20,727 nt of DNA from an uncultured Lachnospiraceae bacterium (GTDB lineage: Bacteria > Bacillota > Clostridia > Lachnospirales > Lachnospiraceae), in contig CAJTOW010000077.1 in NCBI GenBank assembly GCA_910577655.1, forward strand, positions 1-20,727. The letters run 5' to 3'. Positions within the stretch are counted from its first letter, which is position 1. The number at the start of each line of letters is the position of its first letter. The notes below the pieces were generated by a model. That model ran no database searches. It was not told the DNA's origin and saw only the letters and a program-made list of their open reading frames with translations. Positions 6,615 through 13,924 of the stretch are shown one piece after another. The translations under genes and the position numbers were made by a program.

Positions 6615-7850
6615 TTGTATTGTATTAAAATCAGCAAGAAAAGTTTGTTTTTATTTCTATTGATTTTTGCATTTTTTGAACCGACTTGTATTTCCGATCT
6701 GGCTAATATGCAAGGTGGAGCCATTCGTTGGTTACATTATATTGTGGCTGTGCTTAGATATTTAGGAATAATTGGGCTAATCAGTATTTATGTATTATAT
6801 AGAAACAAATTGTCTAAATTCATAAAATATATTTTTGTAATTGAATTTATATATTTATTGATATGTTTTATCAATAATCGAAGTGGTATAGGTAGCCCGG
6901 ATATTTCAACTGCTTTGATAGCGGTGACTTTATCTGGGTGTCTGGATATCTTTGATAGGGAGGAATCGAATAGAATATGTAATGTATTGATGATAGTTTT
7001 TGCAATATTAATAATCATCAATTTTATAAGTATTATTATTTTTCCCTATGGAATGTATACAGATACAATTAGAAATTTTAGGGATAACTATTTTTTGGGG
7101 TTTAAGAATCAACATATTTATTATTTTTTTTCATACATAGCGTTTAGTTCCAGAAACCAGTTTTTTTCTAAAAGAAAGGGAGGTTTTTCCTATTTTAATT
7201 CTTTTATGTATCTAATAATGTTTGTTTCTGTCTTAATAAGCAAAGCAACTACAGATATGATTGCTTTGGGGACTATTGCTGTTTCCATGTTTTTATTTAA
7301 AAAGAGAAGACCGTTCAACCCTATTTGGATCTTGGGAATATCAATGGGATTGAGTTTTGTTTTAATAGCATCGCCATTTCAAAATTCTATTGCTACAGTA
7401 CTAGATACTTATTTTGATAAGGATGGTTCACTTTTGCATAGGATTTCAATATGGAAAATGGCTTTACTTGAGATAATGAAATCACCATTTTCGGGTAATG
7501 GAAATATAGATATTCCTGTTAATTGGACTTGGAATGTTGGTCAATGTCACAATAAGTATCTTGACCTGTTTTTTGTTGGAGGAATAATATATTTTGCATG
7601 CTTTACAGTTATGCTGGTAATAGTTTGCCGTTATGCATATCTCATTTCAAAATACACAAAGTTTAATCACTATGTGTATCTTTTATATGGGTACTTTATT
7701 GTATATATTGTAGAGGCAAATAGAACAGAGTTTTTGTCTGTTATATTTTTTGCTTTGATTTGTAACACAAAGAATCGGTTGGAAAAGATGAATCAAATAA
7801 AATCCGGGTATAAATTGAAATATAAATGGGGAGAAAAAAGAATAGAATGA
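6615..7850 (+). CDS. wzy: Wzy-like O-antigen/capsule repeat-unit polymerase
   Basis: This 411-residue protein is very hydrophobic, with about ten or eleven predicted membrane segments spread over its length and a larger outer loop near residues 250-300. That loop contains S-L-L-H-R-I-S-I-W, close to the H-R-x-x-x-W pattern seen in the Wzy/WaaL O-antigen ligase-polymerase family, followed by G-N-G-N and a C-H-N-K-Y segment. These are usual landmarks of Wzy. It would join flipped repeat units at the outer face of the membrane. TTG at 6615 is chosen as start because AGGAG at 6601-6605 is well placed, and no ATG fits. The stop overlaps the next gene (ATGA at 7847). Family assignment rests on topology and context, because Wzy proteins share little sequence. 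Confidence 0.75.
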   Translation: MYCIKISKKSLFLFLLIFAFFEPTCISDLANMQGGAIRWLHYIVAVLRYLGIIGLISIYVLYRNKLSKFIKYIFVIEFIYLLICFINNRSGIGSPDISTALIAVTLSGCLDIFDREESNRICNVLMIVFAILIIINFISIIIFPYGMYTDTIRNFRDNYFLGFKNQHIYYFFSYIAFSSRNQFFSKRKGGFSYFNSFMYLIMFVSVLISKATTDMIALGTIAVSMFLFKKRRPFNPIWILGISMGLSFVLIASPFQNSIATVLDTYFDKDGSLLHRISIWKMALLEIMKSPFSGNGNIDIPVNWTWNVGQCHNKYLDLFFVGGIIYFACFTVMLVIVCRYAYLISKYTKFNHYVYLLYGYFIVYIVEANRTEFLSVIFFALICNTKNRLEKMNQIKSGYKLKYKWGEKRIE

Positions 7851-8887
7851 ATGATTTGTATATTTGTTACACATATTATCATTTGTTGATTACAACAGTT
7901 AAAGCCCTGGAAAACAATAAAAGAATTGATATTCTTGTTTCGAATGAATTACCAGATAAAGAACGTATAATAGGTAAATTGGAGACTCAGTCCTTTATAG
8001 ATAAATTGTGTCTGATAGATGAGACTCCATATTTGGATGAGTATAATAAAAAAAATAGAATAATATCACAGCTGACTAAGAGAAGTATTCTTGAATCCGT
8101 GTTCCATAAAATGACGAATATGGATGTTTTGATATATGAGAATATTTATACTTATAATGATATGAATCTGGCATCCTCTTTTCTTATAATTAATAACAAA
8201 AAATATCATTTAATAGAAGATGCACTAGATTTTTTTTCATACTTTGATGATTATTATCATGTTAAACCAACGAGTTATTCAATATTTGGTTTTCAACATT
8301 TTATAAAGAAAATATTAAGGCTTGGGACAAATCCATGGGGGCAAAACAAGTACTGTATCGATATAGAGGTTAATGATATGGGAAAAATAAAAATACCAAA
8401 GAATAGAGTTATTGAAGTATCCAGAAAAGAATTGTTCGATAATTTATCGAAAATAAATAAAAGGCTGGTTTATACGCTCTTTGCAGAAAATACAACCATT
8501 CCATCTTTAAATTGCAAAAAAACAATGATCCTTTTTACACAGCCCTTATTTGCAGATAGATTTGTTCCTTCAATGGATGATCAGTTGTTTGTGTTTGAAA
8601 GTATTATAAAAAAATATATAAAAGATGGCTTTTTTGTTACAATAAAGCCACATCCAAGGGATTTAGCGGACTATTCAAAATTAATACAAGTTTATAATTG
8701 CAATTATATTGAGAAAAATATTCCGTCAGAGATTTTGAATTTTGATGAGAATGTTTCTTTCGATGAAATAGTTTCTATAACTTCAACATCCATAAATTTC
8801 GTGGAAAGGGTTAAGAAAAGAACGTTTATGGGGAAAGTATATATTGATCGGTGTTTAAGAGAAAAGAGTAGAAAAAATGATCGGTGA
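7847..8887 (+). CDS. GT52/sialyltransferase-like glycosyltransferase
   Basis: From the ATG at 7847, which overlaps the previous stop (ATGA), this gives 346 residues. An upstream ATG at 7826 would add seven residues but lacks the family-like start L-Y-I-C-Y-T-Y-Y-H-L-L. It shows landmarks of bacterial GT-B sialyltransferase-type families (GT52, distantly GT38/GT80). There is an acidic E-D pair (124-125) in H-L-I-E-D-A, an H-P motif in K-P-H-P-R-D (about 267-272), and a serine-rich S-I-T-S-T-S stretch near 310-315. In those families the donors are CMP-activated acids. This fits the CMP-sugar synthetase encoded later in the operon, so it is a good candidate for transferring a CMP-linked ulosonic acid. 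Donor and linkage are inference. Its end overlaps the flippase gene by 11 bp. Confidence 0.65.
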   Translation: MNDLYICYTYYHLLITTVKALENNKRIDILVSNELPDKERIIGKLETQSFIDKLCLIDETPYLDEYNKKNRIISQLTKRSILESVFHKMTNMDVLIYENIYTYNDMNLASSFLIINNKKYHLIEDALDFFSYFDDYYHVKPTSYSIFGFQHFIKKILRLGTNPWGQNKYCIDIEVNDMGKIKIPKNRVIEVSRKELFDNLSKINKRLVYTLFAENTTIPSLNCKKTMILFTQPLFADRFVPSMDDQLFVFESIIKKYIKDGFFVTIKPHPRDLADYSKLIQVYNCNYIEKNIPSEILNFDENVSFDEIVSITSTSINFVERVKKRTFMGKVYIDRCLREKSRKNDR

Positions 8888-10313
8888 GTATAACAAACTA
8901 TCGACACCAGCTAAGGCGGCTTTGTGGTTTACAGTTTGCGGAATTATTCAAAAAGGAATAAGCTTTATAACCGTTCCAATTTTTACCAGACTGCTTACAA
9001 CAACTCAATATGGGGAGGTAAGTGTTTACAACTCCTGGGTGGGATTATTATCAATCTTCTGTACATTGAATTTGTTCTTGGGTGGTTTTAATAATGGGAT
9101 GATGGAGTACGAAGGAAATCGTAGTCAGTATGTGTCCGCAATTCAAGGCCTTATAACATCAATTAGTTTCTTTTTTTTGATGGTATATCTACTGGCTCAC
9201 GATTTTTGGAATAGATTGCTGGGAATAAAAACAGGGCTGGTTTTGGTAATGTTTATGGAGATACTAACAACAGCTGGTTTATCCTTATGGTCTTCAAGAG
9301 AGAGGTATGAATTCAGGTATAAGAAACTGGTCAAAATTACAATCATAAATGCAGTACTTCCTTCTTTTTTCTCAATAATAGTAATTTCCTTAGTGGATAA
9401 AAGCTATGGAGCTGAGATAAAGATTGTTACAAATGCTATTATCACCTCTATTATATGTGCTTGTATCTATGTATCCAATTTTAAGAAGGGAAAATCGTAT
9501 TTTAACAAGGATATATGGAAAGTATCATTTTTATTTAATTTAACATTATTACCGCATTATTTATCTACGATGATACTAAACCAGGCAGATCGAATAATGA
9601 TAAGTAGAATGGTAGGGGACTCTGAGGCAGGGATCTACAGTGTGGCATATTCAGCGGCTATGATTTTGAATGTTGTTGTAAGTGCAGTTAATAATTCCTT
9701 TGCTCCTTGGATTTATGAGCGGCTTAAAGAGAGCAATTACAAATTGATTGAAAATACAGCAAATATATTGTTTATAGGTGCTGCTATGTTGCTGGTAATG
9801 CTGATTGTTTTTGCACCTGAAGTGATAATAATTTTAGCTGGAAGTAAATATGAAAGCGCGGTTATGATTATTCCATCTGTTGCTTCTAGCCTTTACTTTA
9901 TTTTTATGTATCAGATTTTTGCAAATGTAGAATTTTATTTTAAGAAAAATAAGTTTATTGCATATGCTTCAGTAGTTGGAGGGGTACTAAATGTTATATT
10001 AAATTATTTTGGTATTAAATGGATTGGGTATATGGCAGCTGGTTATACTACTTTAATATGCTATGTTATTTTTGGAATAGCACATTTTTATTTCATGAAT
10101 AGAATATGTAAAACATATTTGCAGGGAATTAAATTGTTTGATTCTAAAATAATATTTCTAACTGCATTTTTGTTAGTTTTCTTTGCTGTTTCCATGACAT
10201 TTCTATATAAATATGCTGTGGTTAGATATGCAATCCTATTTATTATTTGTATTGTTGTGTCTTGTAGTAGAAAGAAAATTTGTAAATTTCTATTCCAGTT
10301 TAAAAGAATGTAG
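8877..10313 (+). CDS. wzx: Wzx-like polysaccharide flippase (MOP superfamily)
   Basis: This 478-residue membrane protein has about 12-14 hydrophobic segments. It begins with the familiar K-A-A-L-W-F-T-V-C first helix and P-I-F-T-R-L-L-T-T-T-Q-Y-G, a hallmark of polysaccharide flippases (RfbX/Wzx, MOP/MATE superfamily). A second family segment, N-Q-A-D-R-I-M-I-S-R-M-V-G (about 233-245), starts the second half. It moves the undecaprenyl-linked repeat unit from the inner to the outer face of the membrane for polymerisation by the Wzy-like protein encoded two genes earlier. The start at 8877 lies inside the end of the preceding gene, suggesting translational coupling. Together with Wzy it indicates a Wzx/Wzy-dependent pathway rather than an ABC-transporter or synthase route. 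Confidence 0.9.
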   Translation: MIGEYNKLSTPAKAALWFTVCGIIQKGISFITVPIFTRLLTTTQYGEVSVYNSWVGLLSIFCTLNLFLGGFNNGMMEYEGNRSQYVSAIQGLITSISFFFLMVYLLAHDFWNRLLGIKTGLVLVMFMEILTTAGLSLWSSRERYEFRYKKLVKITIINAVLPSFFSIIVISLVDKSYGAEIKIVTNAIITSIICACIYVSNFKKGKSYFNKDIWKVSFLFNLTLLPHYLSTMILNQADRIMISRMVGDSEAGIYSVAYSAAMILNVVVSAVNNSFAPWIYERLKESNYKLIENTANILFIGAAMLLVMLIVFAPEVIIILAGSKYESAVMIIPSVASSLYFIFMYQIFANVEFYFKKNKFIAYASVVGGVLNVILNYFGIKWIGYMAAGYTTLICYVIFGIAHFYFMNRICKTYLQGIKLFDSKIIFLTAFLLVFFAVSMTFLYKYAVVRYAILFIICIVVSCSRKKICKFLFQFKRM

Positions 10314-10344
10314 CTATTTAAATAAGAGAACGAGGAGAATAAAA

Positions 10345-11112
10345 ATGAAGATAATTGGAGTTATACCAGCACGTTATAAATCATCAAGATTTCCAGGAAA
10401 ACCGCTTGTAGATATCTGCGGTAGACCTATGATTTGGTGGGTATATCAACAGTGTAAAAAAGTGGAAGATTTTGATGATGTTTATGTGGCTACTGATGAT
10501 CAGAAAATATATGATACTTGTAATTGTTTTAATATCAAAGTAATTATGACTTCAGATGCTCATAAAACTGGGACAGATCGGATTGGTGAGGTTGCAAGAA
10601 AAATCCAGGCAGACATTATTGTAAATATTCAGGGAGATGAGCCTCTTCTTGAACCATCCACAATCAGGGCAGCCATTGTTCCTTTTTATTCAAATCCAGA
10701 TCTTGAGATTTCGAACCTTATGACAAAGATTAAGGATCCGGTTGATGTTGTAAACTTTACAGTTCCGAAGGTAATCACAAATAAAGAGGGCATTGGTGTT
10801 TATCTTACAAGAGCTACGGCTCCTTATCCAAAGGGAAATATTGATTGTTCATACTATAAACAGGTATGCGTTTATGGTTTTAAACCTGACGCACTTCAGT
10901 TTTACTGTGACTATGGAATGAAATATGGTAAGGCAAAAGTAGAGGCAGTCGAAGATATCGAGATACTCAGATTTATTGAAAATGGTTACAAGGTTCAGTA
11001 TATCGAGGTTGATTCTGAGACAGTAGCAGTTGATACTCCAAACGATCTTGAAAAAGTAAGAGCTATCGTAGAAGAAAAAATTAAAAATGGAGAAGTAAAG
11101 AGACCTTACTAA
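10345..11112 (+). CDS. kdsB: KdsB-like CMP-sugar (ulosonic acid) cytidylyltransferase
   Basis: This 255-residue protein is close in length to 3-deoxy-manno-octulosonate cytidylyltransferases (about 250). It has the nucleotide-binding motif I-P-A-R-Y-K-S-S-R-F-P-G-K-P-L (7-21), the catalytic loop Q96-G-D98-E-P, and the C-terminal D230-T-P-x-D234 metal-binding pair. It couples CTP with a 2-keto-3-deoxy sugar acid to give a CMP-sugar and pyrophosphate. The open frame extends upstream to 10213, but ATG 10345 is chosen because of GAGGAG at 10332-10337 and the KdsB-like N terminus. Gram-positive bacteria have no lipopolysaccharide Kdo, and no KdsA/KdsC/KdsD genes are visible. The substrate is therefore probably another ulosonic acid, plausibly the product of the aldolase encoded 16 bp downstream. 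Confidence 0.88.
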   Translation: MKIIGVIPARYKSSRFPGKPLVDICGRPMIWWVYQQCKKVEDFDDVYVATDDQKIYDTCNCFNIKVIMTSDAHKTGTDRIGEVARKIQADIIVNIQGDEPLLEPSTIRAAIVPFYSNPDLEISNLMTKIKDPVDVVNFTVPKVITNKEGIGVYLTRATAPYPKGNIDCSYYKQVCVYGFKPDALQFYCDYGMKYGKAKVEAVEDIEILRFIENGYKVQYIEVDSETVAVDTPNDLEKVRAIVEEKIKNGEVKRPY

Positions 11113-11128
11113 AGGAGAACTTTGATTT

Positions 11129-12688
11129 ATGGGAAAGATTATATTACTGGACTGTACTTTAAGAGATGGTGGATATTGTAACGACTGGGTATTTGGAAAG
11201 AAGAATATTCATACAATCATTGAGGGGCTTTTAGAAGCAAATATAGATGTTATTGAATGTGGTTATATTTCCCAAAAGAAAGAATTTAATATTGATAGGA
11301 CCCAGTATACTTCTTTTGATCAGGTAAGTCAGTTTATTCCAAAAGACAGAGAAGGTAAAATCTTTGTAGGGATGATCAATTATGGTGAGTATGCCATTGA
11401 GAATATACCAGTTTATGATGGTACATCAGTTGAAGGCATCCGTGTTTGTTTCCATAAGAAGATGAGGGTTGAGGCACTTGAATATTGCAGACAACTAAAA
11501 GAAAAAGGCTATAAGGTCTTTGTTCAGGGGATGGTTTCTCTTTCTTATACAGATGAGGAATTCCTTGATCTTATCAGAACCGTTAATGAATTTGAACCTT
11601 ATGCATTCTATATTGTTGATAGTTTTGGAATGATGAAAGGCAAGGATCTTATCAGGCTTTTTTACACAGTAGAACACAATTTAAATCCGCATACATATAT
11701 TGGCTTTCACTCCCATAACAATATGCAGCTGGCATATTCTAACTGTCTTTCTTTGACACAGGTTCAAAGCAGTCGGTCTATTATTATAGATGCATCAATC
11801 TATGGTATGGGAAGAGGCGCGGGTAATCTTAATACAGAACTTTTTACGGAATATTTGAATGAAAATGAAGATGCCGATTATAATTTGAAGCCTCTTCTTG
11901 CTGTTGTCGATGAAATTCTTGCTGATTTTCACAAAAGAAATTATTGGGGCTTTAATCTACCAAATTATATATCTGCAAAGAATAATGCGCACCCAAATTA
12001 TGCGGGTTTTTTAGATGACAAGAAAACATTAACTGTCGAAGATATGGAAATTATATTCCAGTTGATGGATGAAGAAAAGAAGGCCGGATATGATAAGGAT
12101 TATATAGAAGAGTTGTATACCAGATATCTTGCTACTGGAAGAGTACAAGAAGAAAATAGGGATGAACTTGCAGAAAAGTTAAAAGATAGAAAGGTAATTC
12201 TTGTCGCACCTGGAAAGAGTTCAGTAAAAGAAAAAAATATAATTGAAAAGGAAGATGGTGTTGTAATCAGCGTTAATTTTGATTATCCATCATCTGACTA
12301 CATCTTTTTAAGCAACTTAAGAAGATACCGGGAGATGGGAGCGGATAAGTATGGAAAGTGTATTGTGACTTCAAATATTACATCGGACAAAGTATATATG
12401 CAAACCAGATACAGAGATCTTCTAAATGGTGTTGAAACAGTTAGGGACAATGCTGGATTGATGGCAATAAAGTTTTTAATGGGTTATGGGGTTAAAGAGA
12501 TTCTGCTTGCAGGTTTTGATGGTTATTCGCATGATACAAAAGAAAACTACGCTGATAAACGTATGGAGTTTATTACAAGAAATGCAGTTCTGGATGCGAT
12601 GAATGAAGGGATGGAAATAATGCTGAAGGAGTATGCTAAAGAAATTCGTATTTCCTTTCTGACGACACCCAAATATGTGAAGCTATAG
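11129..12688 (+). CDS. HMGL/DmpG-like aldolase fused to a MptE/GT42-like C-terminal domain
   Basis: This 519-residue protein has two domains. Residues 1 to about 300 are a TIM-barrel of the HMGL (DRE-TIM metallolyase) family. They begin L-L-D8-C-T-L-R12-D13-G-G and carry the metal-binding H194-S-H196-N-N, as in 4-hydroxy-2-oxovalerate aldolase. Such enzymes split or join pyruvate and an aldehyde. Residues about 352-519 form a separate Rossmann-like unit with V-I-L-V-A-P-G-K-S-S (356-365), V-I-S-V-N-F-D, and E-I-L-L-A-G-F-D (457-464). That layout resembles MptE-like (DUF115) proteins and GT42 sialyltransferases, though the GT42 catalytic histidine region is not evident. AAAGGAG at 11111-11117 precedes the start. 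Next to KdsB, the likely role is making a 2-keto-3-deoxy sugar acid. A role in transfer for the second domain is speculative. Confidence 0.8.
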   Translation: MGKIILLDCTLRDGGYCNDWVFGKKNIHTIIEGLLEANIDVIECGYISQKKEFNIDRTQYTSFDQVSQFIPKDREGKIFVGMINYGEYAIENIPVYDGTSVEGIRVCFHKKMRVEALEYCRQLKEKGYKVFVQGMVSLSYTDEEFLDLIRTVNEFEPYAFYIVDSFGMMKGKDLIRLFYTVEHNLNPHTYIGFHSHNNMQLAYSNCLSLTQVQSSRSIIIDASIYGMGRGAGNLNTELFTEYLNENEDADYNLKPLLAVVDEILADFHKRNYWGFNLPNYISAKNNAHPNYAGFLDDKKTLTVEDMEIIFQLMDEEKKAGYDKDYIEELYTRYLATGRVQEENRDELAEKLKDRKVILVAPGKSSVKEKNIIEKEDGVVISVNFDYPSSDYIFLSNLRRYREMGADKYGKCIVTSNITSDKVYMQTRYRDLLNGVETVRDNAGLMAIKFLMGYGVKEILLAGFDGYSHDTKENYADKRMEFITRNAVLDAMNEGMEIMLKEYAKEIRISFLTTPKYVKL

Positions 12689-12775
12689 GGTGCCTATATT
12701 GCCTATAGAGGAGACGTTGGTAGGATACTAAAGAATGAAAATTTTAAAATAATACGGATATTTAGGATAAATGCT

Positions 12776-13615
12776 ATGGATAAAAATATTTTACTTACAA
12801 ACATCCAGCGTTTTTCTCTGCATGATGGTCCGGGTATTCGCACTACATTATTCCTTAAAGGATGTTCCTTGCGATGCCCGTGGTGCAGTAACCCGGAAAA
12901 TCTCAAATCTGAACCGCAACTTTATATCAAAGATGGGAAAAAAGGAATTTATGGTTCCTACTATACTTGCGATGAGCTTTATGCAGAGATAATGAAGGAT
13001 AAGGAGTTTTACATAGGTGAAATAGAAGATTTTAATATAATTGATTCTGATCAGATAGAGAAGCTTCCTGGTGGTGTTACATTCTCGGGAGGTGAGAGCC
13101 TTTTACAGATTGATAAGCTTAAACCCTTGTTGATAAGGTTGAAAAATGAACATATACATACGACTGTGGAGACTTGCCTATTCGTGTCAGAAAAAGCTCT
13201 TGAAGTGGCACTAAAACTTGTTGATTTCTTTTATGTGGATATGAAAATTCTTGACAAAGATGAGTGTAAAGAAGTTATACATGGAAATTTGGACCTATAT
13301 TGTACTAATCTAAAAAAATTATTATTATGGAAAGATGATAAAGGTAGACATAAACCTATAGTGATTCGTATCCCTATTATTGGAACCTATACAGATGCTG
13401 ATGAGAATCGCAAAGCAATAATTAATCTATTGAAACAATACGAGAATAACATTTTGAAGATAGAACTTATTAAGGAGCATAATTTGGCTGAATCAAAATA
13501 TAAGTCACTGAATATGGAAATCTCTTATCACGGTGTCTCTGATAAATTGATTGATCAGTATAAAAAAGAGATGAAGAATGTGATGAAGATACCAGTAGAG
13601 ATATGCAAAATATAG
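12776..13615 (+). CDS. Radical SAM glycyl radical enzyme activase (PflA-like)
   Basis: This 279-residue radical SAM protein has the cluster-binding C30-x3-C34-x2-C37 motif in K-G-C-S-L-R-C-P-W-C-S-N-P-E. It is preceded by the H-D-G-P-G-I-R-T signature (16-23) of pyruvate formate-lyase activating enzymes. A G-G-V-T-F-S-G-G-E motif (99-107) binds S-adenosylmethionine. It would abstract a hydrogen from the conserved glycine (Gly648) of the glycyl radical enzyme encoded at 2677, giving the active radical. Unlike many dehydratase activases it has no extra eight-cysteine ferredoxin-like insert after the motif, so it resembles the shorter PflA type. ATG at 12776 follows TTTAGGAT. It is the last gene of the AT-rich operon, with an 87-bp gap before it. 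Distance from its partner gene is about 8 kb. Confidence 0.9.
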   Translation: MDKNILLTNIQRFSLHDGPGIRTTLFLKGCSLRCPWCSNPENLKSEPQLYIKDGKKGIYGSYYTCDELYAEIMKDKEFYIGEIEDFNIIDSDQIEKLPGGVTFSGGESLLQIDKLKPLLIRLKNEHIHTTVETCLFVSEKALEVALKLVDFFYVDMKILDKDECKEVIHGNLDLYCTNLKKLLLWKDDKGRHKPIVIRIPIIGTYTDADENRKAIINLLKQYENNILKIELIKEHNLAESKYKSLNMEISYHGVSDKLIDQYKKEMKNVMKIPVEICKI

Positions 13616-13667
13616 CTTTTCGGCTTCGGAAGTAAATATCTCGAAAGATAGCGAGATTATAGTGTCC

Positions 13668-13727
13668 TCAATCTTCTGGAAGGCGGCGCAGTAAGAGGAT
13701 ATCAGCCCCCTTCCAGAAGAAAATTGA
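13668..13727. repeat. Long imperfect inverted repeat after the operon
   Basis: CTTCTGGAAGG (13673-13683) is exactly inverted at 13709-13719. The flanking TCAAT (13668-13672) pairs with ATTGA (13723-13727) across a three-base bulge. That gives about 16 paired positions around a 25-base loop. A short T-run follows (ATTTTTATGG). It may act as a loose terminator for the operon or be an end of a lost element. Confidence 0.4.
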
Positions 13728-13865
13728 TAATATTTTTATGGATATTTCCAGATAAACGAGGTTTTCGTACAGTTTGCTACTCTCCAGTATTTAAGAAAGC
13801 ACAATGTTTCCCCCTGCCGGAGCAAAGGGAAGCTGATGAAAATAGAAGCTTGCGGTATAGTCTGG

Positions 13866-13895
13866 GTTTGAGGCGGGAAATATCCCGCCTCAAAC
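13866..13895. terminator. Strong hairpin between converging genes, likely bidirectional terminator
   Basis: GTTTGAGGCGGGA (13866-13878) and TCCCGCCTCAAAC (13883-13895) form a perfect 13-bp stem with a four-base loop. It lies 30 bp beyond the end of the minus-strand antitoxin gene and downstream of the plus-strand operon. There is no good T-run on either side, so an intrinsic terminator is likely but not certain. Confidence 0.5.
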
Positions 13896-13924
13896 TGTAT
13901 GAGAAACATATTGGAATTGGCAAA

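Larger units (their letters stand above)
13616..13924. other. Gene-poor junction between polysaccharide operon and toxin-antitoxin module
   Basis: No convincing gene lies here. A plus-strand open frame starting at 13724 runs into the antitoxin gene's antisense strand and has no family resemblance. The stretch is rich in inverted repeats: small ones at 13638-13658, a long one at 13668-13727 and a very strong one at 13866-13895. It also marks the shift from AT-rich operon to GC-richer flank. It probably holds the ends of two converging transcripts. Confidence 0.5.

Noticed and set aside
10213..10344. N-terminal extension of the KdsB-like protein
   Set aside because: It overlaps the flippase coding end out of frame and has no family match; the ATG at 10345 has a good ribosome site.
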